From: Bradyrhizobium japonicum USDA 6 | Lineage (GTDB): Bacteria > Pseudomonadota > Alphaproteobacteria > Rhizobiales > Xanthobacteraceae | NCBI RefSeq assembly: GCF_000284375.1 | Contig: NC_017249.1 | Coordinates: 6,999,001-7,063,000 of the forward strand | DNA: 64,000 bases | Reading direction: 5' to 3' | Shown: in pieces, positions 42,549 through 51,260 of the stretch | How positions within the stretch are numbered: the first letter of the stretch is position 1 | How the letters are laid out: each line of letters starts with the position of its first letter | The notes under the pieces: model-generated | What the model was told of the DNA's origin: nothing | Seen by the model: the letters and a program-made list of their open reading frames with translations, nothing else | Database searches by the model: none | Translations under genes and position numbers: made by a program

Positions 42549-43199
42549 ATGACGACGCCCCCACGCATCGCCCTCATCCATGCCCTCAAGCATTCCATCG
42601 CGCCGATCGAGGCCGCGTTCGCGAAGGCGTGGCCAGAGGCACGGCTGATGAACCTGCTCGATGACAGCCTTTCGGCGGATCTGGCCCGCGACGGCGCGCT
42701 CAACGATGTCATGACCGAGCGCTTCCTTGCGCTCGGCGATTATGCGGCGGCGACCGGAGCGAACGGAATCCTGTTCACCTGCTCGGCCTTCGGCCCCTGC
42801 ATCGAGGCCGTCGCGCGCGCACATGCGCCGATGCCCGTGCTGAAGCCGAACGAGGCGATGATTGAGCAGGCCGTGACCATGGGCAAGCGGATCGGCCTGC
42901 TCTCGACCTTCCCGCCGACACTAGCCTCGATGCCACCGGAATTTCCGGCCGCGGCCCAGGTCGTGCCGAAACTCGCCGAGGGCGCGCTGGCGGCGCTCGA
43001 TCGCGGCGATCGCGCCATGCACGACAGGTTGATTGTCGAGGCGTCAGAGGACTTGCGCGATTGCGACGTCATTGCGCTCGCGCAATTCAGCATCGCGGCA
43101 ACCGCGCCGCTGGTCGCCGAGGCCACCGGCCGCCCGGTCGTGACGACTCCGGACAGCGCGGTCGACAAGCTGATGAGGCTGCTGAAAGCGAAGGTCTAG
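42549..43199 (+). CDS. Aspartate/glutamate racemase-superfamily protein
   Basis: A 216-aa protein of the Asp/Glu/hydantoin racemase superfamily. The first catalytic Cys is present in GILFTCSAFGPC (Cys78). The position of the second (usually in a GCT motif) reads VIALAQFSIAATAP and has no Cys. One-Cys members can be decarboxylases or isomerases instead of racemases, so the reaction is open. Its stop overlaps the convergent TetR stop by 4 nt. It probably shares the RpiR operon. Confidence 0.82.
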   Translation: MTTPPRIALIHALKHSIAPIEAAFAKAWPEARLMNLLDDSLSADLARDGALNDVMTERFLALGDYAAATGANGILFTCSAFGPCIEAVARAHAPMPVLKPNEAMIEQAVTMGKRIGLLSTFPPTLASMPPEFPAAAQVVPKLAEGALAALDRGDRAMHDRLIVEASEDLRDCDVIALAQFSIAATAPLVAEATGRPVVTTPDSAVDKLMRLLKAKV

Positions 43200-43843
43200 G
43201 CGCCGGCCTCTTTCCGACGTCGCGCATCCTTGATCGCAGCAGCGAGCGCGGCCTTCGTTTCGTTCACAAAATCCTCGACCAGTTCCTCGCGCGTGGCATG
43301 CGCGGCCTCGCCGGTGAACAGGCCCTGCTCGGCCAGCATCACCACGCCATGCAACGCCGCCCAGATCTTGAGCGCTTGCCGCTCGCGCAAAAAGCCGACC
43401 GCCGGCGCCTCGAGGGCTTCGACCACCAGCGCGAAAGTCTCGCGCGTGGCGTCGTGCAGCTCGCTGCCCTTGGCCGCGCATGACACGGTGCGGGACGCGA
43501 ACATCAGGCGATAGATGCCGTTGCGGCGCAGACCGAAATCGAGCGTCGCCTGCGCCAGCCGCGACAGTTTCGATTGCTTCGACGGCTTCGCCATCGCCGC
43601 GCGTAGAAGTGCACTGAGCTGCCGGAACGCCTCCGCCGTCACCGCCGTTAGCAGCGCATCACGGTCGGCAAAATGCCGATACGGCGCCGGCTGCGAGACG
43701 CCGAGCTGTTTGGCAAGCGCCTTGATGCTGATCGCCTCGGCGCCGCCCTGCTCCGCCTCGCGCAGCGCGGCCTTGATCAGGGCGTCACGGAGATCGCCAT
43801 GGTGGTAGGTATTCTCCGGCTTACGGACGAGTTGTGAACGCAT
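43196..43843 (-). CDS. TetR family transcriptional regulator
   Basis: A 215-aa regulator. The HTH spans AISIKALAKQLGVSQPAPYR and HFADRDALLTAVTAEAF (about residues 36-75), followed by an alpha-helical ligand domain with a TetR_C-like pattern. It diverges from the ferredoxin-P450 operon and very likely represses it through the dyad at 43850-43875; the inducer is probably the P450 substrate (inference). Confidence 0.92.
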   Translation of the reverse strand: MRSQLVRKPENTYHHGDLRDALIKAALREAEQGGAEAISIKALAKQLGVSQPAPYRHFADRDALLTAVTAEAFRQLSALLRAAMAKPSKQSKLSRLAQATLDFGLRRNGIYRLMFASRTVSCAAKGSELHDATRETFALVVEALEAPAVGFLRERQALKIWAALHGVVMLAEQGLFTGEAAHATREELVEDFVNETKAALAAAIKDARRRKEAGA

Positions 43844-43849
43844 GTTACG

Positions 43850-43875
43850 TCAAGCCTATAAGTTTGCGCTTGACA
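43850..43875. promoter_or_regulatory. TetR operator candidate
   Basis: GTCAAGC (43850-43856) and GCTTGAC (43869-43875) are exact reverse complements with a 12-bp spacer. The right arm overlaps the -35 box of the ferredoxin-P450 promoter, the classic arrangement for repression, and the site is 7 bp from the tetR start, allowing autoregulation. Confidence 0.72.
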
Positions 43876-43900
43876 GGGGAAGCCCGCCGCGAATGTAATA
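43871..43900 (+). promoter_or_regulatory. Sigma-70 promoter of the ferredoxin-P450 operon
   Basis: A perfect -35 TTGACA (43871-43876) is followed after 18 bp by TGTAAT (43895-43900), five of six -10 consensus bases. A transcript would start near 43907 with a leader of about 90 nt before the ferredoxin ATG. Confidence 0.65.
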
Positions 43901-43995
43901 GCATATAACTTAACGCGACGGCAAATGCCGCCGATAAAATTGACATGAGGATCGCGCGGCCTTCGGGTCCCGCGCACACGACCGAGGAAGCCGCC

Positions 43996-44205
43996 ATGAC
44001 AGAGCGACTGAGGGTTCACGTCGATCCCGACAAATGCCAGGGCCACGCGCGCTGCAAGGCGCTCGCACCGGAGCTGTTCGAGCTCGACGAATACGGCAAC
44101 GCCCATGAGGCCGGCGACGGCACCGTGCCGCCCGGCCTCGAAGACAAGGCCTGGCTTGCCAAATCCAACTGCCCGGAAATTGCGATCGATGTGATCGAAG
44201 AGTAG
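43996..44205 (+). CDS. P450-associated ferredoxin ([3Fe-4S]/[4Fe-4S] type)
   Basis: A 69-aa ferredoxin. The cluster motif reads DKCQGHARCKALAPELF with a distal NCPEIAI: three Cys plus a His in place of one Cys, the pattern of small ferredoxins that feed electrons to bacterial P450s. The ATG at 43996 follows GAGGAAG. It lies 59 nt before the P450 gene and is its likely redox partner; a ferredoxin reductase is not encoded nearby. Confidence 0.92.
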   Translation: MTERLRVHVDPDKCQGHARCKALAPELFELDEYGNAHEAGDGTVPPGLEDKAWLAKSNCPEIAIDVIEE

Positions 44206-44264
44206 CGCGGCCCCTGCCCGCTTGCGTGCTTTCAGTGAACACGAGCCCCAAGGGATTTCCTGCT

Positions 44265-45485
44265 ATGTCCGACGTCAGCCAGCCCGCCGCCCATCCCCCC
44301 GTGACCGACTGGGTCCATGATTTCGACCACACCGATCCGCAATGGACGGACGATCCCTTCCCGATCTGGGAGGAGCTGCGTGCCGCGAGCCCCGTGGTGC
44401 ACACCGAACGGTTCCTCGGCTGCTACATGCCGACGACCTATGAGGCCGTGCGCGAGATCGCCAACGACACCGAGCATTTCTCCTCGCGCCGCATCATCGT
44501 TCGTGACGTCCGGCCGGAGATTTCCAGGAACGCGGCTCCGCCGATCACCTCCGACCCGCCCGTGCACAAGCCGGCCAAGCAATTGCTGCTGCCGCCGTTC
44601 ACGCCGGATGCGATGAAGAAGCTGGAACCGCGGATGCGCGCGATCTGCAACGAGCTGATCGACGGGTTCATCGCCGATGGCAAGGTCGACGCCGCAGCGC
44701 GCTACAGCAAGTATATTCCGGTTCAGGCCATTGCCCACATGCTCGGCATTCCCGAGAGCGACAGCGACCTGTTCATCAACTGGATCCACATGATCCTCGA
44801 GCTCGGCATCAAGGACGAGAGCAAGCTGCTCCAAGCCGTGCAGGAGATGAGCGCCTATTTCAGCACCCATATCGAGGAGCGGAAGAAGAAACCGACCAAC
44901 GACCTGATCTCCTATCTCATGAACGCAAGGGACAAGGAGGGCAATCCGCTCGAGGACTCCCACGTGCTGGGTTCGCTGCGGCTGCTCCTGATCGCCGGCA
45001 TCGACACCACCTGGAGTGCGATCGGCTCCTCGCTCTGGCATCTCGCGAAAACGCCGGCCGACCGCGAACGACTGATCGCCGAACCCGGGCTGATCCCGAT
45101 CGCCGTGGAGGAGCTGCTGCGGGCCTATTCGCCGGTGACCATGGCCCGCGAGGTGGTCAAGGAGACCACGATCTCGGGCTGCCCGGTCAAGGCCGGCAAC
45201 ATGGTGCTGCTGTCGTTCCCGGCCGCCAACCGCGACCCCAAGATGTTTCCGGACGCTGACAAAGTCGTGATCGACCGCCGCGAAAACCGCCATGCCGCCT
45301 TCGGCCTCGGCATCCACCGCTGCGTGGGTTCCAACCTTGCACGCATGGAGATGCAGGTTGCGCTGGAGGAATGGCTGAAGCGGATTCCGGATTTCGCCCT
45401 TGATCCGGCAGGCACGGTGACCTGGTCACAGGGCACGGTGAGAGGCCCCCGCCAGTTGCCATTTCTGTTTGGAAAGGCGATGTAG
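44265..45485 (+). CDS. Cytochrome P450
   Basis: A 406-aa soluble class I P450. The heme-thiolate motif FGLGIHRCVG is at 346-355 (Cys353), the I-helix oxygen-activation motif is AGIDTTWSAI, and the K-helix ExxR is EELLR. The substrate is unknown; neighbouring transporter and TetR regulator suggest an inducible catabolic hydroxylation. I chose the ATG at 44265 with AAGGGA upstream; an in-frame start at 44226 adds 13 residues not typical of the family. Confidence 0.93.
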   Translation: MSDVSQPAAHPPVTDWVHDFDHTDPQWTDDPFPIWEELRAASPVVHTERFLGCYMPTTYEAVREIANDTEHFSSRRIIVRDVRPEISRNAAPPITSDPPVHKPAKQLLLPPFTPDAMKKLEPRMRAICNELIDGFIADGKVDAAARYSKYIPVQAIAHMLGIPESDSDLFINWIHMILELGIKDESKLLQAVQEMSAYFSTHIEERKKKPTNDLISYLMNARDKEGNPLEDSHVLGSLRLLLIAGIDTTWSAIGSSLWHLAKTPADRERLIAEPGLIPIAVEELLRAYSPVTMAREVVKETTISGCPVKAGNMVLLSFPAANRDPKMFPDADKVVIDRRENRHAAFGLGIHRCVGSNLARMEMQVALEEWLKRIPDFALDPAGTVTWSQGTVRGPRQLPFLFGKAM

Positions 45486-45517
45486 GCCTTTCCAAGACCA
45501 ACGGAGAGAGGCCGGAC

Positions 45518-46840
45518 GTGACAGAGCAAGCAACCCTACCGGCCTCTGATTACATCGACCTCGCCGACGCCGAGCGGCGGATCAAGGCGATCTTCATCGG
45601 CTCGATCGGCAATCTCGTCGAGTGGTACGATTTTTACGCCTATACGGCGTTCGCGCTCTATTTCGCTCCGGCCTTCTTCCCCGGCAACGACCCCGTCGTC
45701 CAGCAATTGAACGTCGCCGTCGTGTTCGCGGCGACCTTCCTTATGCGCCCCCTGGGCGGCTGGCTGTTCGGCTACATCGCGGACCATTTCGGCCGTCGCA
45801 TCTCGCTGACCTTGTCGGTCGTCTTCATGTGCTTCGGCTCGCTGATCATCGCGCTGACGCCGACCTATGCGACCATCGGTTTCGCCGCGCCGGTCATCCT
45901 GGCGCTCGCCCGCGTCATCGAGGGCCTGAGCCTCGGCGGCGAATATGGTGCCAGCGCCACTTACCTGAGCGAGGTCGCCGATCCCAAGCATCGCGGTTTC
46001 TATTCGAGCTTTCAATACGTCACCCTGATCGGCGGCCAGCTCACCGCGATCATCGTGCTGCTGCTCCTGCAAAAGGTCTTCCTCACGCCGGAGGAGCTCA
46101 AGGCCTGGGGCTGGCGCATCCCGTTCGCGATCGGCGCGGCGCTGGCGATCTTTGCCGCGGTGATGCGGCGCAATCTGCACGAGACCGAGGCCTTCGAGGA
46201 AGCCAAGAAGGTGGTGAAGCCGACCGGCTCGATCACCAATTTGCTGCGCTACCCCCGCGAGCTGCTTCTGGTGGTCGGCCTCACGGCGGGCGGGACCGCG
46301 GCGTTCTACACCTTCACCACCTACATGCAGACCTTCGTCAAGCTCTCGGTCGGGCTGACCGAGGACCAGACCACTTTCGTGATCTTCGGCACGCTGATCT
46401 TCGCGACCATCCTCCAGCCGATCTACGGCGCGATCTCCGACAAGATCGGCCGCAAGCCGCTGCTGATCTTCTTCGGCGTCGCCGGCACGCTCGCGACCGT
46501 GCCGCTGCTGATGACGCTGAAGGAGACCAAGTCGCCTGTTATGGCCTTCATCCTGATCTGCGCCGCCTGGCTGTTCGTCGCCGGCTACACCTCGATCAAC
46601 GCCGTGGTGAAGGCCGAGCTGTTCCCGACCAATGTCCGCGCCCTCGGTGTCGGCCTGCCCTACGCCATCACGGTCTCGATCTTCGGCGGCACGGCGCCGG
46701 CGATCGCGCTCTATTTCAAGAGCATCGGGCACGAGGAGTGGTTCTATTACTATCTCGCCGGCGTCATCTGCCTGTCGCTGATCATCTATTCCACCATGCG
46801 TGACACCAAGCACGCCTCCGCGATGCATCGCCACGAGTAG
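45518..46840 (+). CDS. MFS metabolite:H+ symporter (KgtP-like)
   Basis: A 440-aa major-facilitator protein with 12 predicted helices, of the metabolite:H+ symporter family. The opening GSIGNLVEWYDFYAYTAFAL and the loop motifs FGYIADHFGRR and SLGGEYGASATYLSEV, plus FKSIGHEEWFYYYL near the end, are strikingly like E. coli alpha-ketoglutarate permease KgtP. A dicarboxylate or aromatic acid is likely. The start is a GTG at 45518 after GGAGAGAG. It follows the P450 by 32 nt. Confidence 0.9.
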   Translation: MTEQATLPASDYIDLADAERRIKAIFIGSIGNLVEWYDFYAYTAFALYFAPAFFPGNDPVVQQLNVAVVFAATFLMRPLGGWLFGYIADHFGRRISLTLSVVFMCFGSLIIALTPTYATIGFAAPVILALARVIEGLSLGGEYGASATYLSEVADPKHRGFYSSFQYVTLIGGQLTAIIVLLLLQKVFLTPEELKAWGWRIPFAIGAALAIFAAVMRRNLHETEAFEEAKKVVKPTGSITNLLRYPRELLLVVGLTAGGTAAFYTFTTYMQTFVKLSVGLTEDQTTFVIFGTLIFATILQPIYGAISDKIGRKPLLIFFGVAGTLATVPLLMTLKETKSPVMAFILICAAWLFVAGYTSINAVVKAELFPTNVRALGVGLPYAITVSIFGGTAPAIALYFKSIGHEEWFYYYLAGVICLSLIIYSTMRDTKHASAMHRHE

Positions 46841-46843
46841 CTC

Positions 46844-47506
46844 ATGGCCGACGACAACGAGCCGCCCGACAGCAAGCTGACGCGCACCAAGGAGAAATGG
46901 GCGCGCGAAGGCCGCTTCCTCACCGGCCGCGTTACGCGACCGGAGGATCAGCGGCTGCCGCCAGGCCAGCATCTCACCAAGGACTGGCCAGTGCTCGATC
47001 TCGGAGTCGTGCCGCCGGTTTCGCGCGAACGCTGGCGGCTCGACGTTTACGGCGCGATCGAGACCCCCGTGTTCTGGACCTTTGCCGAATTCGCGGCGCA
47101 GAAGCAGGCGCAGATCACCTCCGACATCCATTGCGTGACGACCTGGTCGCGCTACGACAATGAGTGGGAAGGCCTCGCCACGCGCGAGTTGCTTGCGGCT
47201 TGCCAGCCGCGCGAGGACGCGCGCTTCGTGGTCCTGCATTCCCATGACGGCTACACCACCAACCTCACGCTGGAAGACTTTGCCGCCGAAGACGCGCTGC
47301 TCGCCCACAGCTGGTCGGGTCAGCCGCTGACCGAAGAGCACGGCGGCCCGGTACGGCTCGTCGTGCCGCATCTGTATTTCTGGAAGAGCGCCAAATGGCT
47401 TCAGGCCATCGAATTCCTGACCGAGGACGCGCCAGGCTTCTGGGAAGTCCGCGGCTATCATAACCGCGGCGATCCCTGGGCCGAGCAGCGTTATTCAGCC
47501 GATTAG
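46844..47506 (+). CDS. Sulfite-oxidase-like molybdopterin oxidoreductase
   Basis: A 220-aa protein containing only the Moco-binding sulfite-oxidase fold. The molybdenum-ligand Cys97 lies in TSDIHCVTTWSRYD, and WSGQPLTEEHGGPVRLVVPH is the conserved substrate-site stretch. No heme domain, dimerisation domain or signal peptide is seen, so it is cytoplasmic and gets electrons elsewhere. The gene starts 3 nt after the symporter stop, so they are co-transcribed. The substrate is unknown. Confidence 0.9.
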   Translation: MADDNEPPDSKLTRTKEKWAREGRFLTGRVTRPEDQRLPPGQHLTKDWPVLDLGVVPPVSRERWRLDVYGAIETPVFWTFAEFAAQKQAQITSDIHCVTTWSRYDNEWEGLATRELLAACQPREDARFVVLHSHDGYTTNLTLEDFAAEDALLAHSWSGQPLTEEHGGPVRLVVPHLYFWKSAKWLQAIEFLTEDAPGFWEVRGYHNRGDPWAEQRYSAD

Positions 47507-47531
47507 GTTCAAGCAAGGACGGGAGAAGCCC

Positions 47532-48755
47532 ATGCCGACCGAACGCTTTCAATTCACCGGCGAAGGTAGCCATCAACTAGCCGCCGCGCTGGAACTGCCG
47601 GATGGCGAGCCCAGGGCCTACGCGCTGTTCGCGCACTGCTTCACCTGCGGCAAGGACACGCTGGCAGCAAAACGCATCTCGGTCGCGCTCGCCGCCAAGG
47701 GCATCGCGGTGCTGCGCTTCGACTTCACCGGGCTCGGCTCCAGCGAAGGCGATTTTGCCAATTCGACGTTCTCCTCCAACGTCGCCGACCTCGTGCACGC
47801 CGCCGATCATCTGCGCAAGGTTCGTACGGCGCCGTCGATCCTGATCGGCCACAGCCTGGGTGGTGCCGCGATCCTCGCAGCCGCCGGAAGGATGCCGGAA
47901 GCCAAGGCGGTCGTGACCATCGCGGCGCCGTCCGATCCCGCTCACGTCACCGGTCTGTTCAGCGAGCATCTCGACAGCATCCGTGCGCAGGGCGAAGTCG
48001 AGGTCTCGCTCGCGGGACGCCCGTTCCGGATCAAGCGCGAATTCCTCGACGACATCGCCGAGCAAGAACTGATGAAGGACATCACCGGCCTGCACAAGGC
48101 CCTGCTGGTGATGCAGTCCCCTGTCGACGACACCGTCGGCATCGACAATGCGACCAAGATTTTCGTTGCGGCCAGACACCCCAAGAGCTTCGTCTCGCTC
48201 GACCATGCCGATCATCTCCTGACCAAGCCGGCCGACGCCCTCTACGCGGCCGACGTGATCGCGGCCTGGGCCAGCCGCTACATCGATGCCGCGAAGCCCG
48301 CGAAGGCGATGGATCTCGCGGAAGAGCCGCGCAGAGTGGTGGTGCAGGAGACCCGCAAAAGCAAGTTCAACCAGGCCATCACCGTCGGCCCGCATCATCT
48401 GGTGGCGGACGAGCCGATTGCGGCCGGCGGCGAGGATGCCGGCCCCGGCCCCTATGACTTCCTGCTGGCCGGCCTTGGTGCCTGCACCTCCATGACCATG
48501 CGCCTCTATGCTGATCGCAAATCGCTGCCGCTCGATCGCGTCACGGTCACGCTGAAGCACTCCAAGATCTACGCCAAGGACTGCGCGGAGTGCGAGACGC
48601 GCGATGGCATGCTCGACCAGATCGAACGCGACATCGCAATCGATGGCGCGCTCGATGCGGAGCAGCGCAAGAAGCTGATGGAGATCGCCGACAAGTGTCC
48701 GGTGCACCGGACGCTGACCTCGGAGATCCGCATCGTGACGAAGGCCGTAGACTAG
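47532..48755 (+). CDS. Fused alpha/beta-hydrolase - OsmC family protein
   Basis: A 407-aa two-domain protein. Residues 1-255 are an alpha/beta hydrolase with nucleophile elbow GHSLGG at 106-111 (Ser108) and a His in FVSLDHADHLL. Residues about 270-407 are an OsmC/Ohr-like domain with GPYDFLLAGLGACTSM and DKCPVHRTL, giving two Cys where OsmC peroxiredoxins have their redox pair. Such fusions are known but their substrates are not; ester cleavage coupled to peroxide or thiol chemistry is a guess. GGGAGAAG precedes the ATG. Confidence 0.9.
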   Translation: MPTERFQFTGEGSHQLAAALELPDGEPRAYALFAHCFTCGKDTLAAKRISVALAAKGIAVLRFDFTGLGSSEGDFANSTFSSNVADLVHAADHLRKVRTAPSILIGHSLGGAAILAAAGRMPEAKAVVTIAAPSDPAHVTGLFSEHLDSIRAQGEVEVSLAGRPFRIKREFLDDIAEQELMKDITGLHKALLVMQSPVDDTVGIDNATKIFVAARHPKSFVSLDHADHLLTKPADALYAADVIAAWASRYIDAAKPAKAMDLAEEPRRVVVQETRKSKFNQAITVGPHHLVADEPIAAGGEDAGPGPYDFLLAGLGACTSMTMRLYADRKSLPLDRVTVTLKHSKIYAKDCAECETRDGMLDQIERDIAIDGALDAEQRKKLMEIADKCPVHRTLTSEIRIVTKAVD

Positions 48756-48768
48756 CGGCTTATTGTTT

Positions 48769-48817
48769 GAGCATGATCTTTTCGGAAAACCGCTTCACAC
48801 TTTTCCGGATCATGCTC
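48769..48817. repeat. Palindromic repeat, GAGCATGATC...GATCATGCTC
   Basis: GAGCATGATC and GATCATGCTC are perfect 10-bp arms; inner TTTTCGGAAAACCG and CTTTTCCGG also pair. It sits between the convergent hydrolase-OsmC and MocR genes and reaches the MocR stop codon. This element is a known type of rhizobial intergenic repeat. Confidence 0.88.
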
Positions 48818-50301
48818 TAGAAGCACGACGCCATCGTCCGCACCGCCGCGCTGATCTCATTCTCGCGCCAGGCCGCGAAGCCGAGCAGCAGGCCATGGTC
48901 GCGTGGACGGCCGAGCGCAAGGCTGGACAGGGCCCGAGTTTCGACGCCTGCCGCGACCAGCCGCTGCACCGCTGCCTGGTCGGCGCGACCGCGCTTGAGG
49001 CGAGCGACCAACTGGATGCCGCCCGAGGGCACTTCGGCGGAGAGAACTTCGCCCAGATGGCGCTCCAGTCCCTCGACGAGGTGATCGCGGCGCGCGTGAT
49101 AGAGCCGCCGCATCCGGCGCAGATGCGCGAGAAAATGCCCGTCTGCGATGAACTCCGCCAGCGCTTCCTGGACGTGGCTGGAGGCGATCAGCCCAATGTG
49201 CCGCTGTGCGATCTCCAGGGTGCCGACCAGCCCTGGTGGCACAACGACGTAGCCGAGCCGGATATCCGACGTCATCGCCTTCGAAAACGTTCCGACATAG
49301 AACACGCGGCCATGGGCGTCTAACCCCTGCAGGGCCGGCACCGGCCGGCTGTCATAATGGAATTCACCATCGTAATCGTCTTCGACGATCCAGGTCTCGC
49401 CCGGCCTGCTCATGGCCAAGAATTCAGTGCGGCGCGCGAGCGACATCAGCCGCCCGGTCGGGTGCTGGTGCGAGGGTGTCATAAAGATGAGCTTTGGTGC
49501 GGACATGCCCGGCATCCGCTGCATGCCCTGCTCATCCAGCTTCATCCCCATCACGCGCGCGCCGGAGGCACGGAAGGCCGCCGCAGCGCCGGGATAGCCG
49601 GGGTCCTCGACCCAGACATCGTCGCCGGGCGTGATGAGCGCAGCCGCAATCAGGGTCAGCGCGGCCTGCGCGCTCGGCAGGATCAGGATCTGGTCCGCGG
49701 TGGCGCGGACGCCCCTGCTGGCGGCCAGATAATGCGCCAGCGCCTGGCGCAGGCGCGTCCGGTTGACCGGTCCAAGCTCACGCTTGGCTGCGCGCACCGC
49801 GCTGCGGCGCAGGCAGCGGGCCCACACTTCGTGCGGAAATTCCCGCGCATCTCCATGCCCCGGGCGCAAGGGTTTTAGCGGCGCCTGATAGGACATCGGC
49901 CAGTCGGTCTGCTTGAGCTTCGACGCCCAGGGCGAGAGCCGCGGCTTGCCAGAGCGGACGCTCGGTGCGACGGCACCCACCTCTTCGTTACGGCCGCCGT
50001 CGGCCGTAACCATGGGACGACGACCGTGCGACGCCTCGAGATATCCCTCGGCGGCGAGCTGCTCGAAGGCATAGGTGACGGTGTTGCGCGAGACGCCGAG
50101 ATCGCTCGCAAGCCGGCGGCTCGATGGCAGCGCGCGGCCTTTGCCGAGACGACCGGTCGCGATCAGGTTTCGCAGCTGGCTCGTCAGTTGCGCCACCAGC
50201 CCCTCGTCGTCGGTCCGCTTCAGCTCGATCAGGGCGGAGACCAACACCTTCCGAAACTGGCACCTTATTCCTTTCCAATCTGGCACTTTTTCGGGTGCCA
50301 C
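48817..50301 (-). CDS. MocR/PdxR-type regulator (GntR HTH + aminotransferase-like domain)
   Basis: A protein of about 494 aa. Residues about 30-95 form a GntR winged helix (LPSSRRLASDLGVSRNTVTYAFEQ). A fold-type I aminotransferase-like domain follows, with EDPGYPGAAAAF and the PLP-Lys segment VGTFSKAMTSDIRLGYVV. MocR proteins use bound PLP as part of an effector sensor for amines or vitamin B6. The start is uncertain: a GTG at 50301 is used, and starts near 50247 are possible. It diverges from an EamA exporter it probably controls. Confidence 0.9.
   Translation of the reverse strand: MAPEKVPDWKGIRCQFRKVLVSALIELKRTDDEGLVAQLTSQLRNLIATGRLGKGRALPSSRRLASDLGVSRNTVTYAFEQLAAEGYLEASHGRRPMVTADGGRNEEVGAVAPSVRSGKPRLSPWASKLKQTDWPMSYQAPLKPLRPGHGDAREFPHEVWARCLRRSAVRAAKRELGPVNRTRLRQALAHYLAASRGVRATADQILILPSAQAALTLIAAALITPGDDVWVEDPGYPGAAAAFRASGARVMGMKLDEQGMQRMPGMSAPKLIFMTPSHQHPTGRLMSLARRTEFLAMSRPGETWIVEDDYDGEFHYDSRPVPALQGLDAHGRVFYVGTFSKAMTSDIRLGYVVVPPGLVGTLEIAQRHIGLIASSHVQEALAEFIADGHFLAHLRRMRRLYHARRDHLVEGLERHLGEVLSAEVPSGGIQLVARLKRGRADQAAVQRLVAAGVETRALSSLALGRPRDHGLLLGFAAWRENEISAAVRTMASCF
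50257..50300. promoter_or_regulatory. MocR operator candidate: direct plus inverted TGGCAC repeats
   Basis: CTGGCAC occurs at 50257-50263 and again at 50280-50286 (23 bp apart) followed each time by an AT-rich stretch; the second forms an inverted repeat TGGCAC/GTGCCA with 50295-50300. MocR proteins such as TauR bind paired direct repeats of CTGGAC type, so this arrangement fits well. It lies 46-89 bp before the EamA start. Confidence 0.7.
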
Positions 50302-50345
50302 TCCGGATGCTATCCGCCGGACTGGACTGCTTCAAGGATTTTGCG

Positions 50346-51260
50346 ATGAACTCCCTCTCGTCCCGCGCGGCTGTCGGCCTGTTCCTCATCGTCGTGCTGG
50401 CCTGGGGCGTGAACTGGTCGGTGACGAAGCAACTCGTCCAGTTCCTTCCGCCACTATGGACCTCGGCGATCCGGAGCTGGATCGCGCTGGCCGGATTGTT
50501 CGTGATCCTCGGGCTGAGCAACAATCTGATGATCCCGGAGCGGCGCGACATTCCGGTGATCCTGAGCGTCGCGCTGCTGCACATGACGGTGTTCTCGGTC
50601 CTGGTTGCGGCCGGTGTGCGCTTCCTGCCCGCGAGCAAGGCCATCGTGCTCGGCTACACCACGCCACTCTGGGTCGCGATCGCCGCGCCCCTGCTGGCGA
50701 AAGATACGCTGACCGCGCCAAAACTCGCCGGCGCCCTGCTCGGACTGATCGGCCTCGCCGTGATCCTGAACCCGGCATCGATCGACTGGACCAATGGCAA
50801 CGTCGTGCTCGGCGCCGGCATGGTCATCCTGGCCGCGATCTCATGGGCCGCGAACATCATCTATATTCGCGCGCATCACTGGATCGCGTCGCCGCTCCAG
50901 CTCCTGATCTGGCAGGTGCTCGTGGCAACCATCGTGCTGACCGGATCGGCCGTGGTCACGGATGGCCTGCCGCACACGGAATGGTCGTGGAAGCTCGTGC
51001 TGCTGTTCCTGTATTCCGGCCTGATCGGGACCGCGCTGGCCTATTGGGCGATGTCGATGGTCAACAAGAGCATCTCGGCCCTGACGACCTCGCTCGGCAC
51101 CACCGGGACGCCGCTCGTCGGCATCGCCAGCGCGGCGATCCTGCTGGGCGAGCCGATCGACATGAGCCTTGCCGTTGCGGCCGGACTGATCGTCACCGGC
51201 ATCGGTCTTGCGACGCTGGGCGACCGGCTGCTGCGCGGTCAGGCCACCGCGAGCGGCTGA
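50346..51260 (+). CDS. EamA/DMT family transporter
   Basis: A 304-aa inner-membrane protein with about ten helices made of two EamA repeats; WGVNWSVTKQLVQFLPP opens the first and ISWAANIIYIRAHHWIASPL the second. Members export amino acids, drugs or nucleosides. It diverges from MocR, which suggests regulation by a PLP-reactive amine. The last 22 nt overlap the convergent YeeE/YedE gene. Confidence 0.9.
   Translation: MNSLSSRAAVGLFLIVVLAWGVNWSVTKQLVQFLPPLWTSAIRSWIALAGLFVILGLSNNLMIPERRDIPVILSVALLHMTVFSVLVAAGVRFLPASKAIVLGYTTPLWVAIAAPLLAKDTLTAPKLAGALLGLIGLAVILNPASIDWTNGNVVLGAGMVILAAISWAANIIYIRAHHWIASPLQLLIWQVLVATIVLTGSAVVTDGLPHTEWSWKLVLLFLYSGLIGTALAYWAMSMVNKSISALTTSLGTTGTPLVGIASAAILLGEPIDMSLAVAAGLIVTGIGLATLGDRLLRGQATASG

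Noticed and set aside
45536..47461. A minus-strand open frame of about 640 codons over the symporter and sulfite-oxidase-like genes
   Set aside because: It is an antisense shadow in GC-rich DNA; the plus-strand genes have clear families and ribosome-binding sites.
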